A DNA stretch of 64,000 bases, from the NCBI GenBank assembly GCA_035631655.1, contig DASQIH010000221.1, positions 35,304 through 99,303 on the forward strand, in the 5' to 3' direction. This stretch comes from Gp1-AA122 sp035631655 (GTDB taxonomy: Bacteria; Acidobacteriota; Terriglobia; Terriglobales; Acidobacteriaceae). Positions within the stretch are counted from its first letter, which is position 1; every line of letters starts with the position of its first letter. Below the pieces are notes generated by a model. It was not told the DNA's origin and searched no databases. It saw only the letters and a program-made list of their open reading frames with translations. Positions 17,426 to 26,005 of the stretch are shown here, in pieces. The position numbers and the translations under genes were made by a program.

Positions 17426-17605
17426 ATGAAGCTTGCGGGTTTTCTACTCCTTCTGGCGGGATGGGCAATCGTCCTGTCTGCCCTGGTGCTGCTCCATTCG
17501 CCTCCAGCACAAACCGCTTTTGTGTTGGCGGGAATCGCTGTGGAGTTACTGGGACTGGCCCTGGTGGTTCGTGCTCATTTGGTCCCCAGTGAGGCGAGAG
17601 AGTGA
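17426..17605 (+). CDS. 59-residue two-helix membrane protein coupled to amt
   Basis: A short ORF: ATG 17426 to TGA 17603-17605, 59 residues. It starts MKLAGFLLLLAGWAIVLSALVLL, has a short HSPPAQ turn, a second hydrophobic helix (FVLAGIAVELLGLALVV), and a charged end RAHLVPSEARE. That is a plausible two-transmembrane hairpin. Its last codons overlap the GTG start of the ammonium transporter by 4 nt (GTGA), the same coupling used by real gene pairs nearby. It resembles no family I recognise. A small accessory subunit of the transporter is the natural hypothesis but is unproven. Confidence 0.7.
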   Translation: MKLAGFLLLLAGWAIVLSALVLLHSPPAQTAFVLAGIAVELLGLALVVRAHLVPSEARE

Positions 17606-18906
17606 CGCCTCTTGGGCTCTCCCATTCCTCAGCGACACTCTGTCTTCTCTTGATACTTCTGGTGCCCCTAGGCGGCGCGGGGCTGGCGCTGATCAATACC
17701 GGGCTGGGCCGGTCACGGAGTGCCGCTCATGCCATGCTGGCTTCGCTCTGTGTAGTTGCGGTCGCGGCGATCGTGTACGTCATCTGCGGCTTTTCGCTCG
17801 AGGGATTCACCGGGCGACCGGCCCACGTGATCACGATGGGTGGGAAGACCTGGAACTGGGTCGCTAAGGAAGCTTTTCTTGTTCGCAGCCTGCAATTCGA
17901 CGGCTCGCCTGCTTCGCTCGCAGCTGTGCTTCAAATGTTCAGCGTAGGGCTGGCAGCTCTGATTCCACTGAGTGCTGGAGCCGATCGCTGGCGGCTGGAT
18001 GCATGCTGTGCCTCGACGGTTTTGCTGGCCGGCATCACGTATCCGCTTTTTGCGCATTGGGTTTGGGGTGGAGGATGGCTGGCGCAACTTGCCATGAATT
18101 ACGGGCTGGGCAACGGCTTTGTGGATGGTGGAGGAGCTAGCTGCATCCAGGTGGTAGGCGGGCTGACCGCGTTGTCGATGGCTTGGATATTGGGTCCGCG
18201 GCGGGGGAAGTATTCTCACGATGGCATGCCAGTCGCGATCCCGGGCCATAACGTCGTGTACGTCCTTTTCGGGTGCCTGCTGGCGTGGGTGGGATGGCTC
18301 GGGCTTAATTCAGTGGGGGCAATCCTGTTCGCTGACGTCGAACCGTCGCGAGTGGCGCTAGTTGTCATCAACACCACACTCTCGGCCGGATCGGCTGCAT
18401 TGACAGCGGCTGCTATCACGCGAATTCGTTTCCGCAGGCCTGACGCTTCTCTCAGCGCCAATGGCTGGATGGCCGGCCTGGTCGCCAGCAGTGCCGCAGC
18501 AGCGTTCGTGAAACCGTCGGTGACCATCGTGATAGGCGTCATCGCGGGAGCGGCGACCATCCTGGCTATTGAGGGGTTCGAATTCTGGCTGGCCGTGGAC
18601 GACCCCGGAGGTGCGATTTCTGTGCACGCAGTCTCGGGGATTTGGGGTCTGCTTGCGGTGGCTCTTTTCGCGGACTTCGGCGATAAAAATGCCGGGCCAG
18701 GGCAATGGCTCGCCCAGTTGGTGGGAATCGCCACCCTGTTAGGATTTGTACTGCCGCTCACTTATGGTTTGAATTGGGTGCTGAACCGGATTTATCGGCA
18801 GCGCGTGGACCTGGAAGGCGAGCGGCAAGGCATGGACCTGCACGAATTGGGGGCGGGGGCATATCCGGAGTTCGTCGTGCACACCGACGAATTTATTCAG
18901 CGCTAA
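17602..18906 (+). CDS. amt: ammonium transporter (Amt/MEP/Rh family), first twin-His replaced by Gln
   Basis: A 434-residue inner-membrane protein with about 11 helices, aligning with AmtB over its core: DGGGASCIQVVGG (Asp175), ILGPRRGKY, IPGHNVVYVLFGCLLAWVGWLGLNS, and DDPGGAISVHAVSGIWG. Amt conducts NH4+/NH3. Its pore normally has two histidines. The second aligns with His342 here, but the first (in D-F-A-G-G-T-V-V-H) aligns with Gln183 while Asp175 is kept. GTG 17602 overlaps the 59-residue ORF's stop, with GAGG at 17591. No glnK/PII gene is adjacent, unusual for a canonical amtB. It may be a divergent transporter or sensor-type Amt. Confidence 0.87.
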   Translation: MTPLGLSHSSATLCLLLILLVPLGGAGLALINTGLGRSRSAAHAMLASLCVVAVAAIVYVICGFSLEGFTGRPAHVITMGGKTWNWVAKEAFLVRSLQFDGSPASLAAVLQMFSVGLAALIPLSAGADRWRLDACCASTVLLAGITYPLFAHWVWGGGWLAQLAMNYGLGNGFVDGGGASCIQVVGGLTALSMAWILGPRRGKYSHDGMPVAIPGHNVVYVLFGCLLAWVGWLGLNSVGAILFADVEPSRVALVVINTTLSAGSAALTAAAITRIRFRRPDASLSANGWMAGLVASSAAAAFVKPSVTIVIGVIAGAATILAIEGFEFWLAVDDPGGAISVHAVSGIWGLLAVALFADFGDKNAGPGQWLAQLVGIATLLGFVLPLTYGLNWVLNRIYRQRVDLEGERQGMDLHELGAGAYPEFVVHTDEFIQR

Positions 18907-19017
18907 CGGCGCGGAAACGCGACGCCAGATTGTGCGTTTGACCGCCGCTATCAACCAGTTTGCGCCCAACTTTTCTTATTTAGCGCCGAGATCGCAGAGC
19001 ACGCAGAGAAAAAATGA

Positions 19018-19986
19018 TCAGCTGTGTCGCGCCACCCACAACAGAAGTGCGAAGATGACTACCGGGATCAGGGCCAGCATCACGTAGAACAGGATCTTAC
19101 GAGGCCACGGCGTGCGCCGTCGCTTCCAGTCCAGCAGTTCGGGACGATCGGCGACACCGACCTGGTCCTGGTGTTCGAGGTCCCAGGCAAACTCTTTGGC
19201 GCTGGCATAGCGGTTCTTGGGATCGCGCTCCAGAGCGCGATAAATGATTTCCTGCAGTTGGGGAGAGATCGTGGGATCGACTTCGCGCGGCGGAACCGGA
19301 TTATTCAGAAGCCGATCATTCATAATGACGAAGGGATTCGGCCCGTAGAACGGCACCTTGCCGGTCAGCATCTCGTAAAGCATGATGCCTGTGGCGTAGA
19401 GGTCGCTGCGCGCGTCGCCGCGTTTGCCTTTGACCTGCTCCGGAGAAATGTAGTCAGGCGTGCCCATGGTTTGGGAGAGCTTGGCAAAGGTGATCCGGCG
19501 TGAGGCCGCATTGGAGGCGATGCCGAAGTCGATGAGCTTGATGTTGTCCTGGGCGTCGACCATGATGTTTTCCGGTTTCAGGTCGCGATGCACGACCCCG
19601 TGGGCGTGGATGTAATCAAGCGCGTCCAGAATGCGTAGTGTGATACGCAAGGCTCGATCCAGAGGAAGCTTCTTCTCTTCGTCGAGGATCTTGCGCAGCA
19701 AGCGGCCATCCACCCACTCCATGACCATATAGACCTGGCTGCGGTCCTCATCGGCGAAAACTTTCATGACGCCGGGATGGTCCATGGTTTTGCCTATCTC
19801 TTCTTCACGATGGAAGCGATCAAAAAGAGCGGGATCACTCTCGACTTCGGGATGTGGAATCTTGATGGCAACCGCACGACCTGTCCGCAGGTCGGTCCCG
19901 CGAAATATGGACGCCATTCCGCTGCGAGCGGCCAGGCTCTCAATCTGGTAGTGGTCGAGTTGCTCGCCGGGATGGATTAAGGTCAT
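19018..19986 (-). CDS. Ser/Thr protein kinase with C-terminal membrane anchor
   Basis: 322 residues. Hanks-type kinase domain at ~13-275: VAIK Lys42, HRDLKPEN (catalytic Asp135), DFG Asp153, then MGTPDYISPEQ and DLYATGIMLYEMLTG. One membrane helix at about 298-318 (ILFYVMLALIPVVIFALLLWV) leaves only a few residues outside, so there is no sensor domain. The glycine-rich loop is poor (LAARSGMASIFRG in place of LGxGGMGxVY), but all catalytic residues remain, so activity is likely. The next gene upstream on the same strand is a PP2C phosphatase, the usual antagonist, separated by a repeat-bearing gap. Confidence 0.93.
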   Translation of the reverse strand: MTLIHPGEQLDHYQIESLAARSGMASIFRGTDLRTGRAVAIKIPHPEVESDPALFDRFHREEEIGKTMDHPGVMKVFADEDRSQVYMVMEWVDGRLLRKILDEEKKLPLDRALRITLRILDALDYIHAHGVVHRDLKPENIMVDAQDNIKLIDFGIASNAASRRITFAKLSQTMGTPDYISPEQVKGKRGDARSDLYATGIMLYEMLTGKVPFYGPNPFVIMNDRLLNNPVPPREVDPTISPQLQEIIYRALERDPKNRYASAKEFAWDLEHQDQVGVADRPELLDWKRRRTPWPRKILFYVMLALIPVVIFALLLWVARHS

Positions 19987-20060
19987 CGTGGGTCGCGAGT
20001 TTTCAGGGATAGCTCAATCATGCCAGAAGATAGCAGGAAGGACGTAAAGAAATCGTACAT

Positions 20061-20222
20061 AGCTCTTGGCTGTTAGCTTCTAGCCCTTAGCTTTTGAATT
20101 CAATGGAAGATCAGTGAAGGCTCATGTGACGTGATGAACACGGCGGTCAGAACCGGGATTCCTCGGTGCCCAAGCCGCCTCGCTGTGACAAGATTAAGCT
20201 AAGAGCTAAAGGCTAAGAGCTT
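20061..20222. repeat. MITE-like inverted repeat element
   Basis: The left arm, 20061-20094 (AGCTCTTGGCTGTTAGC, then AGCCCTTAGC), is an imperfect reverse complement of the right arm at 20194-20222 (AAGCTAAGAGCTAAAGGC), enclosing ~100 bp without an ORF. Related solo arms occur at 42737-42754 and a similar structure at 7133-7185. It has no transposase and fills the kinase-phosphatase gap. Confidence 0.55.
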
Positions 20223-20223
20223 C

Positions 20224-21096
20224 TTACCGAAGCTTGTACGGTCGTCCCCGATACATTCCCATGCGTTCGACGCTGCGAATGCGGATCAACTGCACGGTGA
20301 TGTTGTCGCCGCCGTCGCGCTGGTTCGCACTCGCCACGAGTTCTCTTGCTGCCGTCTTCAATTCAAGGCGGTGGCTTACGATATGGGCAAGTTCCTTGAT
20401 GGGGACGGCACCGTGCAAACCGTCGGAACACAGGAGCAGGACGTCACCGGGCAGCAATTGGATTTCGTTAGTCTCGACATTCACAAAGAGGTCAGCTCCA
20501 ATTGAGCGGCTGAGCACGTGACGGGTTGAGACCTCGGCGGCCTCTTGCGCGGAAAGCACTCCCAGGCGCAGTTGTTCATTGGCAACGGTGTGATCGCGTG
20601 TTATCGGTTTGGCGTGTCCGCTGCGAATCAGGTAGCAACGCGAGTCGCCGACATGCGCGACGGCAGCGCGATCAAAACGCAGAGCACAGGCGACTAGTGT
20701 GGAGGCCATTCCGGCGCCGCTTGTACCTGATGCCAACCCGGTTTCGTAAACCTGAGTGTTGGCAGACTGCACGAGTCGAGCGAGTAAGGTGGTGTGGGGT
20801 TCTCCTGGAGTAGCCTGGCGGAACCCGGCGAGCACGGTTTCGACTGCGACCCGTGAGGCGACTTCGCCCTGGCGGTGTCCTCCTACGCCGTCAGCCAGGG
20901 CAAACAGCCAGCCGTGCGAACGCACTTGTGCTTCCGTCGCGGGGGCAACGTGTCCGACGTAATCCTCGTTTTGTTCGCGCACGCGTCCGCAATCGGAGAG
21001 CTGCACGAACTCGACATCCAACATAGAACTGTGCAGCGCCGGGTAGGCACCCCCGACGCTGCGTCCGCCGTCCGTGATCCGTTCACGACGGTCCAT
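20224..21096 (-). CDS. PP2C-family Ser/Thr protein phosphatase (Stp1-like)
   Basis: 290 residues; a metal-dependent phosphatase that would reverse Ser/Thr phosphorylation in the cytoplasm. Motifs in order: SDCGRVREQNEDY, LFALADGVGGHRQGEVASRVAVE, VAHVGDSRCYLIR, TRDHTVANEQLRLG, LLCSDGLHGAV, and GGDNITVQLI. All metal-binding aspartates are present. The catalytic domain begins at LDVEFVQLSD, about 25 residues in; an internal ATG there is an alternative start, but AGAGG sits 10 nt upstream of ATG 21096. Likely partner of the kinase downstream. Confidence 0.93.
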   Translation of the reverse strand: MDRRERITDGGRSVGGAYPALHSSMLDVEFVQLSDCGRVREQNEDYVGHVAPATEAQVRSHGWLFALADGVGGHRQGEVASRVAVETVLAGFRQATPGEPHTTLLARLVQSANTQVYETGLASGTSGAGMASTLVACALRFDRAAVAHVGDSRCYLIRSGHAKPITRDHTVANEQLRLGVLSAQEAAEVSTRHVLSRSIGADLFVNVETNEIQLLPGDVLLLCSDGLHGAVPIKELAHIVSHRLELKTAARELVASANQRDGGDNITVQLIRIRSVERMGMYRGRPYKLR

Positions 21097-21172
21097 GGAA
21101 GTTATACCTCTCTCGTGCGAGGAACCGGGCGGTCATGGGCCCGCCCGGCTCTCGCATGATCCGCGCCCACGC

Positions 21173-22975
21173 TTACGAGACAGCGGTGGCGCGACTCTCG
21201 ATTAATGTTGTCCGACCCATGCTCTTGCTGGCGCGGACAAAGTAGATGCCACCATAAATTCCCCAGACCAGCGCGATTCCCAGGGCGAGCAGAGGTTCCA
21301 TCTTCGTGCCATAACCCATAAAAGGACCGACCAGGTAGAAGCCCATGCAGGCCAGGTTCGCAATCAACCCGAAAACCGGAATCAGGAAATGGCGCAGCAA
21401 CTTGAATTTCGGGTGGCGGTGATACGCCACCAAACAGATCACGCAGCTCAGGCCGTAGAGCAGGAAGGTGCCGAAATTCGAGGCCAGTGTGATGGTGAGC
21501 AGGGAATTCGGCATAGCCGCCATCTTGTCGTGGGTCGTATATCCGAAGCTCGACCAGAAACCGTGCGGCAAGGCTTGAATGGTGGCGTCAGCGGGAGCTC
21601 CGGCATCCCCAAAGGCCATGGCCACGCCGATGCAGCCGACTACGGCGGAAATCGCTGCCAAGGTCCAAATCGCGCGATGCGGTGTCAGGTTCTTGGAGTG
21701 CAGCATACCGAAGTGCTCGGGTACCTCGCGATCCTTGCCCATCGCGTAGGTAACGCGGGCGCCGGTGTTCAAGCAGGAGAGAGTGGTTCCGATTAGCGCC
21801 AGGAAGACAGTGAAGGCTTCGGACAACATGAAGATTCTTCCGCGGCCCGAGCCAAAGAGAGCATCGCCCACCATCACCATCATGTCACCAATGGGCGCGG
21901 CGGACCCCGCGGCGCTTTGCATGGTGTACCCGCTGTTCAGAAAGTAATTTGCAGCGAAGTACTCGAATAGGTAACAAATCAGCCCCTGCACCAGGAGTGA
22001 GACGATCACCGCAATCGGAACATCGCGCTTGGCGTTCCTCGCCTCGCCGCCCATGGCTGTCACCGATTCGAATCCCACCAGGATCAGAATGGCAACTGTG
22101 GCTTGGATGAAGACCCAGCCCCAGTTGTGGGCGCGAATGACCGAGCTGCCTGTCGGATGGCTGAGGAAAGCTCCACTCGAATCCGTCGCTGGATAGCTGA
22201 TGTGATAAGGCACTGGTTTGCCGCTTGCATCCAGCTTCGGCTGCGGGACTCCAGCGGTATCGCGCACGATGGTTTCCGTCTCTTTGCCGTCAACCACGGT
22301 CTTCGTCGTCGCGAATTCATAGCTGTAAGCTGCGCCGGAACTTGAATCAAATTGGTAAGCGATGCTTCCCGGCGGATGGTTCATGCGATATCCCAGAGCC
22401 ACAACTGAGAAGAGGACGAGCGCGGCGATCTGGATTACGTTGATCGCGATGCTCACCGCCGTCGAGCCATTTACACCGCGATTGGCGATATAGGCCACGA
22501 CAAAGGAGAAGACAATCGCGACTACCATCATGAAGGCAATGCCGGGATTCGATGCGTTCATGACGTTCGGCCAGAGCGTGCCCACCAGGTAGCCACACAG
22601 GATGCCCATAACGCCTACCATCACGCCGGGGTAGATCCAGTAGTAGAGATGCGACGCCCAGCCAACAATAAATTTGGAGAGCCGGGCGTAACGCCATGCC
22701 TTGTCGTGGTTCAGGAACGACTGCTCGGCGAAGTAATAGGAGCTTCCCGTGCCGGGATAGAGTTTCGCCAGCTCCGCATAGCAGACTGCGGTTGCCAGGC
22801 AAAGCAGCAAGGCGACGAGAATGCCCATCCACATGGCGGGGGCGGTTACCCCGGTGGTGGCCTGGATGTAGAAGGTGAGCCAAAGGAAGGCGCCGGGCGC
22901 GATGAGCGCCATGGCGTTCATCGTCAAGCCAGTCAAGCCTAGGGTCGGTTTCATCTCGGGGGCGCTAGCCGCCAT
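21173..22975 (-). CDS. APC-family amino acid permease
   Basis: A 600-residue inner-membrane transporter with about 12 helices. The N-terminus is GLTGLTMNAMALIAPGAFLWLTFYIQA; the first helices carry YAELAKLYPGTGSSYYFAEQ, the substrate-binding G-T-G-x-x-Y-like pattern of APC/AGT members. Later, ILVGFESVTAMGGEARNAKRDVP matches the GFE..A..EE.KNP signature. Unusual is a ~90-residue polar loop between helices (about 215-300) rich in Ser/Thr/Pro and facing the periplasm. Last gene of an operon with the small membrane protein and porin; the substrate is unknown. Confidence 0.9.
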   Translation of the reverse strand: MAASAPEMKPTLGLTGLTMNAMALIAPGAFLWLTFYIQATTGVTAPAMWMGILVALLLCLATAVCYAELAKLYPGTGSSYYFAEQSFLNHDKAWRYARLSKFIVGWASHLYYWIYPGVMVGVMGILCGYLVGTLWPNVMNASNPGIAFMMVVAIVFSFVVAYIANRGVNGSTAVSIAINVIQIAALVLFSVVALGYRMNHPPGSIAYQFDSSSGAAYSYEFATTKTVVDGKETETIVRDTAGVPQPKLDASGKPVPYHISYPATDSSGAFLSHPTGSSVIRAHNWGWVFIQATVAILILVGFESVTAMGGEARNAKRDVPIAVIVSLLVQGLICYLFEYFAANYFLNSGYTMQSAAGSAAPIGDMMVMVGDALFGSGRGRIFMLSEAFTVFLALIGTTLSCLNTGARVTYAMGKDREVPEHFGMLHSKNLTPHRAIWTLAAISAVVGCIGVAMAFGDAGAPADATIQALPHGFWSSFGYTTHDKMAAMPNSLLTITLASNFGTFLLYGLSCVICLVAYHRHPKFKLLRHFLIPVFGLIANLACMGFYLVGPFMGYGTKMEPLLALGIALVWGIYGGIYFVRASKSMGRTTLIESRATAVS

Positions 22976-22987
22976 GTCGTTTCTCCT

Positions 22988-23290
22988 TTAATTTCCTTTG
23001 CAGGATGGGTTACTCGATTCCGGACCTCGGCAGAGTTCGCCTGCCGAATGCAGCAGTAATGTCATCGCGCCGAGCGTCAACAGAATGGCCGCCAGCGGAT
23101 GGCTAGGAAGCGTGAGCCCCGCAGCCAGCAGGCTCGTAAGTCCAATCAGAAACGTCACAATGGTTGCGGGCGTGGAGGCAGCTGAGGCCCTGGTCAAAGG
23201 GGCGAATTGGTCGCGTGCCCCAGCTGCCTTGCCACATGAAAGCAGCTCGCAGGCAGCTGCTGATGAACGTCGTTGTAAACGGAGCGGCAT
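22988..23290 (-). CDS. small membrane protein between porin and permease
   Basis: 100 residues with two predicted membrane helices at about 43-60 (IVTFLIGLTSLLAAGLTL) and 66-83 (LAAILLTLGAMTLLLHSAG) after a basic N-terminus. The ATG is 2 nt past the porin stop, and GGGAGG sits about 10 nt upstream of it, inside the porin's last codons. The permease begins 12 nt downstream. Position and spacing strongly suggest a translated member of the operon even though no family is recognised. Confidence 0.6.
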   Translation of the reverse strand: MPLRLQRRSSAAACELLSCGKAAGARDQFAPLTRASAASTPATIVTFLIGLTSLLAAGLTLPSHPLAAILLTLGAMTLLLHSAGELCRGPESSNPSCKGN

Positions 23291-23292
23291 CC

Positions 23293-24624
23293 CTACTTCG
23301 CCTCCCGGCTGTCAAACGTGAACACCAGTCCGGCGGTTGCAGTGTTTTGCGCCATCACCGGAGTGGTTCCTTTCAGAAACGTTGGCTCGTTCGACATATC
23401 GCGGCGGAACTCGAAGCGCGTCAGGATGTGATGGGCAAGAAGGTGTTCGTAAGTCTCGGTGAACCCGTGAAGATGTTGTGGAGTCGGATTCAGGAATCCG
23501 CCGGTGGTCACGCCGTACTTGTCGTCGTAATACTCGTACCGGGTGGCCAGCGCATTCGTGCCGTTGAGGAGATATCGGACATAACCGGCAGCACCCGTCC
23601 AGTACACAGGCTTAGGAACGGTAGGGATGCGATCGCCGCGGGCGTAGTCATAGTTGACCATGAATGACAGGCGTCCGGTCGGCGAGTAAGTGAACACAGT
23701 GTCGGAGAGCTGACGCCAATTCGTGTTAATGTTGGCCTGCTCCGGACCCGCCATATAGTTTTGGGTAATCCCAAACTTCTTGTTGGGATTCCAGGCAAAC
23801 GTTGCGCCGTAGGTTTTTCCGGAGTTGTTATCAATGACGTCGTTCCAGCCGTTCACCAGGTACCCTGTGACGGAATACTTGTCATTGAACGTGTACTTGG
23901 CGCGCATGCCAAAGTGATAGAAAGGAATCGCGTAGGTGAAAAGTAAGCCTCGCGAGTAATTCCAGTTGTCCTTGGTTTCGATCACCTCGGCGCCATGCGG
24001 CGTGACAAACTTGCCGACATCTACCTGCAGTCCTTTGCCCACCGGCGCTAGATACGAGAAGTAAGCTTCTTTCAGGTATTGGCCAAACCCTAAGCCGCCC
24101 GGGTCGGTGCTGTTGACCACATTCATGGCCTGCCCGAAACCGAGCGCGATGTGGTACCCGGTCCGGCTGTTATTCGGGTCGGGCTGCTTGTCAGCGACTA
24201 ACTCGACGAGATTCAAGCCGAACTGGTTGGTCGACAGGTCGAAAGCACGAAGGCTGTTGGTTCGCGACGCGGGATTGTTGAAATTTTGCCCGTAATAGGT
24301 ATCCACAAACCCGCTGAGGGTCGTGGGACCCAGTAAACCGGAAAGCGAAGGTCCCGGCGGAGCGGTCGTCGCGGAACCCGAAGTAGGGGCGACATTGTTT
24401 TGTGGCGCCGAGGTTGAATTTGCAGTGGCGGCTGATCCCCCTTGTTTCAGGGTCGCCAGTTCGCTGCGCAGTTCGTTGACCTGCTTTTCCAGTTCCTGCA
24501 TCCGTCGGGAAACGTCTGTGGTTTGGGCTGCATCGGCCTGGGCCTGAGCGCGGCTGAGTGGAGCAACCGCGAACGCCAGGCACAAGCTGAACATCGCAAC
24601 GCTCATCCGGGAGACAACCTTCAT
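23293..24624 (-). CDS. outer-membrane beta-barrel (porin-like, BBP2/DcaP-type) protein
   Basis: 443 residues with a signal peptide (MSVAMFSLCLAFAVAPLSRAQA), a short coiled coil (SRRMQELEKQVNELRSELATLK, about 38-60), a Ser/Thr/Pro-rich linker, then a long beta-barrel starting at LSGFVDTYYGQNFNNP. It has alternating aromatic strands (VDVGKFVTPHGAEVIETKDNWNYSRG) and ends FTFDSREAK. Coiled coil plus barrel recalls trimeric DcaP-like porins. It probably passes small nutrients; being followed by an APC permease suggests that the operon handles uptake of one amino-acid-like substrate. A LysR gene lies upstream on the same strand. Confidence 0.85.
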   Translation of the reverse strand: MKVVSRMSVAMFSLCLAFAVAPLSRAQAQADAAQTTDVSRRMQELEKQVNELRSELATLKQGGSAATANSTSAPQNNVAPTSGSATTAPPGPSLSGLLGPTTLSGFVDTYYGQNFNNPASRTNSLRAFDLSTNQFGLNLVELVADKQPDPNNSRTGYHIALGFGQAMNVVNSTDPGGLGFGQYLKEAYFSYLAPVGKGLQVDVGKFVTPHGAEVIETKDNWNYSRGLLFTYAIPFYHFGMRAKYTFNDKYSVTGYLVNGWNDVIDNNSGKTYGATFAWNPNKKFGITQNYMAGPEQANINTNWRQLSDTVFTYSPTGRLSFMVNYDYARGDRIPTVPKPVYWTGAAGYVRYLLNGTNALATRYEYYDDKYGVTTGGFLNPTPQHLHGFTETYEHLLAHHILTRFEFRRDMSNEPTFLKGTTPVMAQNTATAGLVFTFDSREAK

Positions 24625-25030
24625 CAGGACTTCTCGCTTTCTTCCCCTCGGTCGCGCTCACCCCGTGGTAACTGCGCGATCCGTGACCAGTGAGCGCACA
24701 GTAGCGAACGTTTCTGTGCACAGTCCAACGCATAGTTCTTCTCGCAATCATCAGAAATACTTTGAAAAGTTATATCTATGGACGACATAAAGCGCGTTTA
24801 TGGTGGCGAGCGCAGCCAGTAGGCGAGTGGCGACTCAGCTACCGACTCGAGCCGCGAAAATAGGCGCAAATTGCATACTTAGGCGTAGGGATAAGTCACT
24901 TCTCCGGACACGATGGACTTATTGGTGGGCCCTGTTCAGGACAGAGCACAACGGTGTAATTCCGATTGCAAGCATCAGGAAAATGCGGGGTATGGAAGCG
25001 GGCAAACCACGGCAGTCAAGCCCTTGCTTG
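24625..25030. other. intergenic region upstream of the porin operon
   Basis: 406 bp between the LysR stop and the porin start. Nothing coding was supported. It presumably carries the porin operon promoter and any LysR binding site, but no T-N11-A palindrome stood out. Its left part is AT-rich (about 24740-24800). Confidence 0.4.
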
Positions 25031-25112
25031 TCATTCTGAGCGTAGCGAAGAGTCTATGCATTCTGCTTGCCGCTGCGAAATACAGAGATCCTTCGCTTCG
25101 CTCAGGATGACA
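25029..25112. repeat. GTCATYCTGAGC inverted-repeat element (copy 1)
   Basis: TGTCATTCTGAGCG (25029-25042) and CGCTCAGGATGACA (25099-25112) are inverted with one mismatch, enclosing 56 bp. It overlaps the 3' end of the LysR gene, supplying its last ~27 codons and stop. Related elements are at 33267-33454 and 46578-46687. Confidence 0.7.
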
Positions 25113-26005
25113 GATAAATTACCGGCCAGCGCACCGTGACGAATCAGTTCGATGAACGCACCTGCGGCGCGAGGCAAAGTGCGATCCTGGTCATAGACCA
25201 TGCCGAGTTCGCGCCATAACTCCACATCGGCCAGGGGAACCAGGCAGACCTCGCCCGCCCGTTGTTCCTTGAGCGCGAAACTTTCACTGATCAGCGAGAC
25301 TCCCATGCCGGAAGCCACGAAGCTTTTGATCATGGCCACGCTGGGCAACTCCATGGCAATTTTCAAGCGCGACTGGTAGGGACGAAACAACTTATCCATG
25401 ATCTGGCGCGTGTAGCCGGCCTTAGGAAAGATAAGGAGTTGCTCTGCGATGACGCTGACCGGAGCCGCGCTGAGCTGTGCCAGTGGGTTCGCGGGACTGG
25501 TCATCAGCATCAAGCGATCCCGAAAGATCCTTTTTACTACCAGCCGTGGTGACTTCACCGGCATGGTCACGATGCCCACGTCGATCATGCCATCCTGGAT
25601 ACGCTCCAGGATCTTGCGGCTGAAGTTCCGGTAAATGCTGATCTGAACTTCGGGATAGAGCCGGCGGTACCCGGCGAAAGCGGCCGGCAGCACATAGAGG
25701 CAGGTCGCCTCGTTGGCGCCGATCGCCAACACACCACGCGGCGTCTTGTCCTGATCGGCCACGGCCCGCAGCGACTCGTCGCGCAGAGCCAGCAGCCGCG
25801 TGCCGTATTCGAAGAGTACTTCGCCCGCCGGGGTGAGCCGTACCTTCTTACCCGCACGATCCAGAAGCTTGGTTCCGTAGTCCTGCTCGAGTTGACGGAT
25901 TTGTGCGCTGACCGCCGACTGTGAGCGAAAGACCTTATCGCCAGCCCGGGAGAAATTGCCCAGCTTGGCGACTTCCAGGAAAGTGGTGAGTTGGTCGAAG
26001 TCCAT
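25031..26005 (-). CDS. LysR-family transcriptional regulator
   Basis: 324 residues from ATG 26005; a longer reading from 26047 adds 14 residues outside the family. N-terminal winged helix: MDFDQLTTFLEVAKLGNFSRAGDKVFRSQSAVSAQIRQLEQDYGTKLLDR, here abbreviated to its key segments LTTFLEVAKLGNFSRAG and SQSAVSAQIRQLE. The C-terminal half is a LysR substrate-binding domain (IGANEATCLYVLP..FAGYRRLYPEVQISI). The final ~27 residues (from SVILSEAKDL) are encoded by the palindromic repeat at 25029-25112, so the native C-terminus has been replaced or extended. It may control the porin/permease operon downstream; inferred from position only. Confidence 0.92.
   Translation of the reverse strand: MDFDQLTTFLEVAKLGNFSRAGDKVFRSQSAVSAQIRQLEQDYGTKLLDRAGKKVRLTPAGEVLFEYGTRLLALRDESLRAVADQDKTPRGVLAIGANEATCLYVLPAAFAGYRRLYPEVQISIYRNFSRKILERIQDGMIDVGIVTMPVKSPRLVVKRIFRDRLMLMTSPANPLAQLSAAPVSVIAEQLLIFPKAGYTRQIMDKLFRPYQSRLKIAMELPSVAMIKSFVASGMGVSLISESFALKEQRAGEVCLVPLADVELWRELGMVYDQDRTLPRAAGAFIELIRHGALAGNLSVILSEAKDLCISQRQAECIDSSLRSE

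Noticed and set aside
21125..21148. CCGGGCGG / CCGCCCGG hairpin after the APC permease as an intrinsic terminator
   Set aside because: The stem is good but no T-run follows on the minus strand, so it is not called a terminator.
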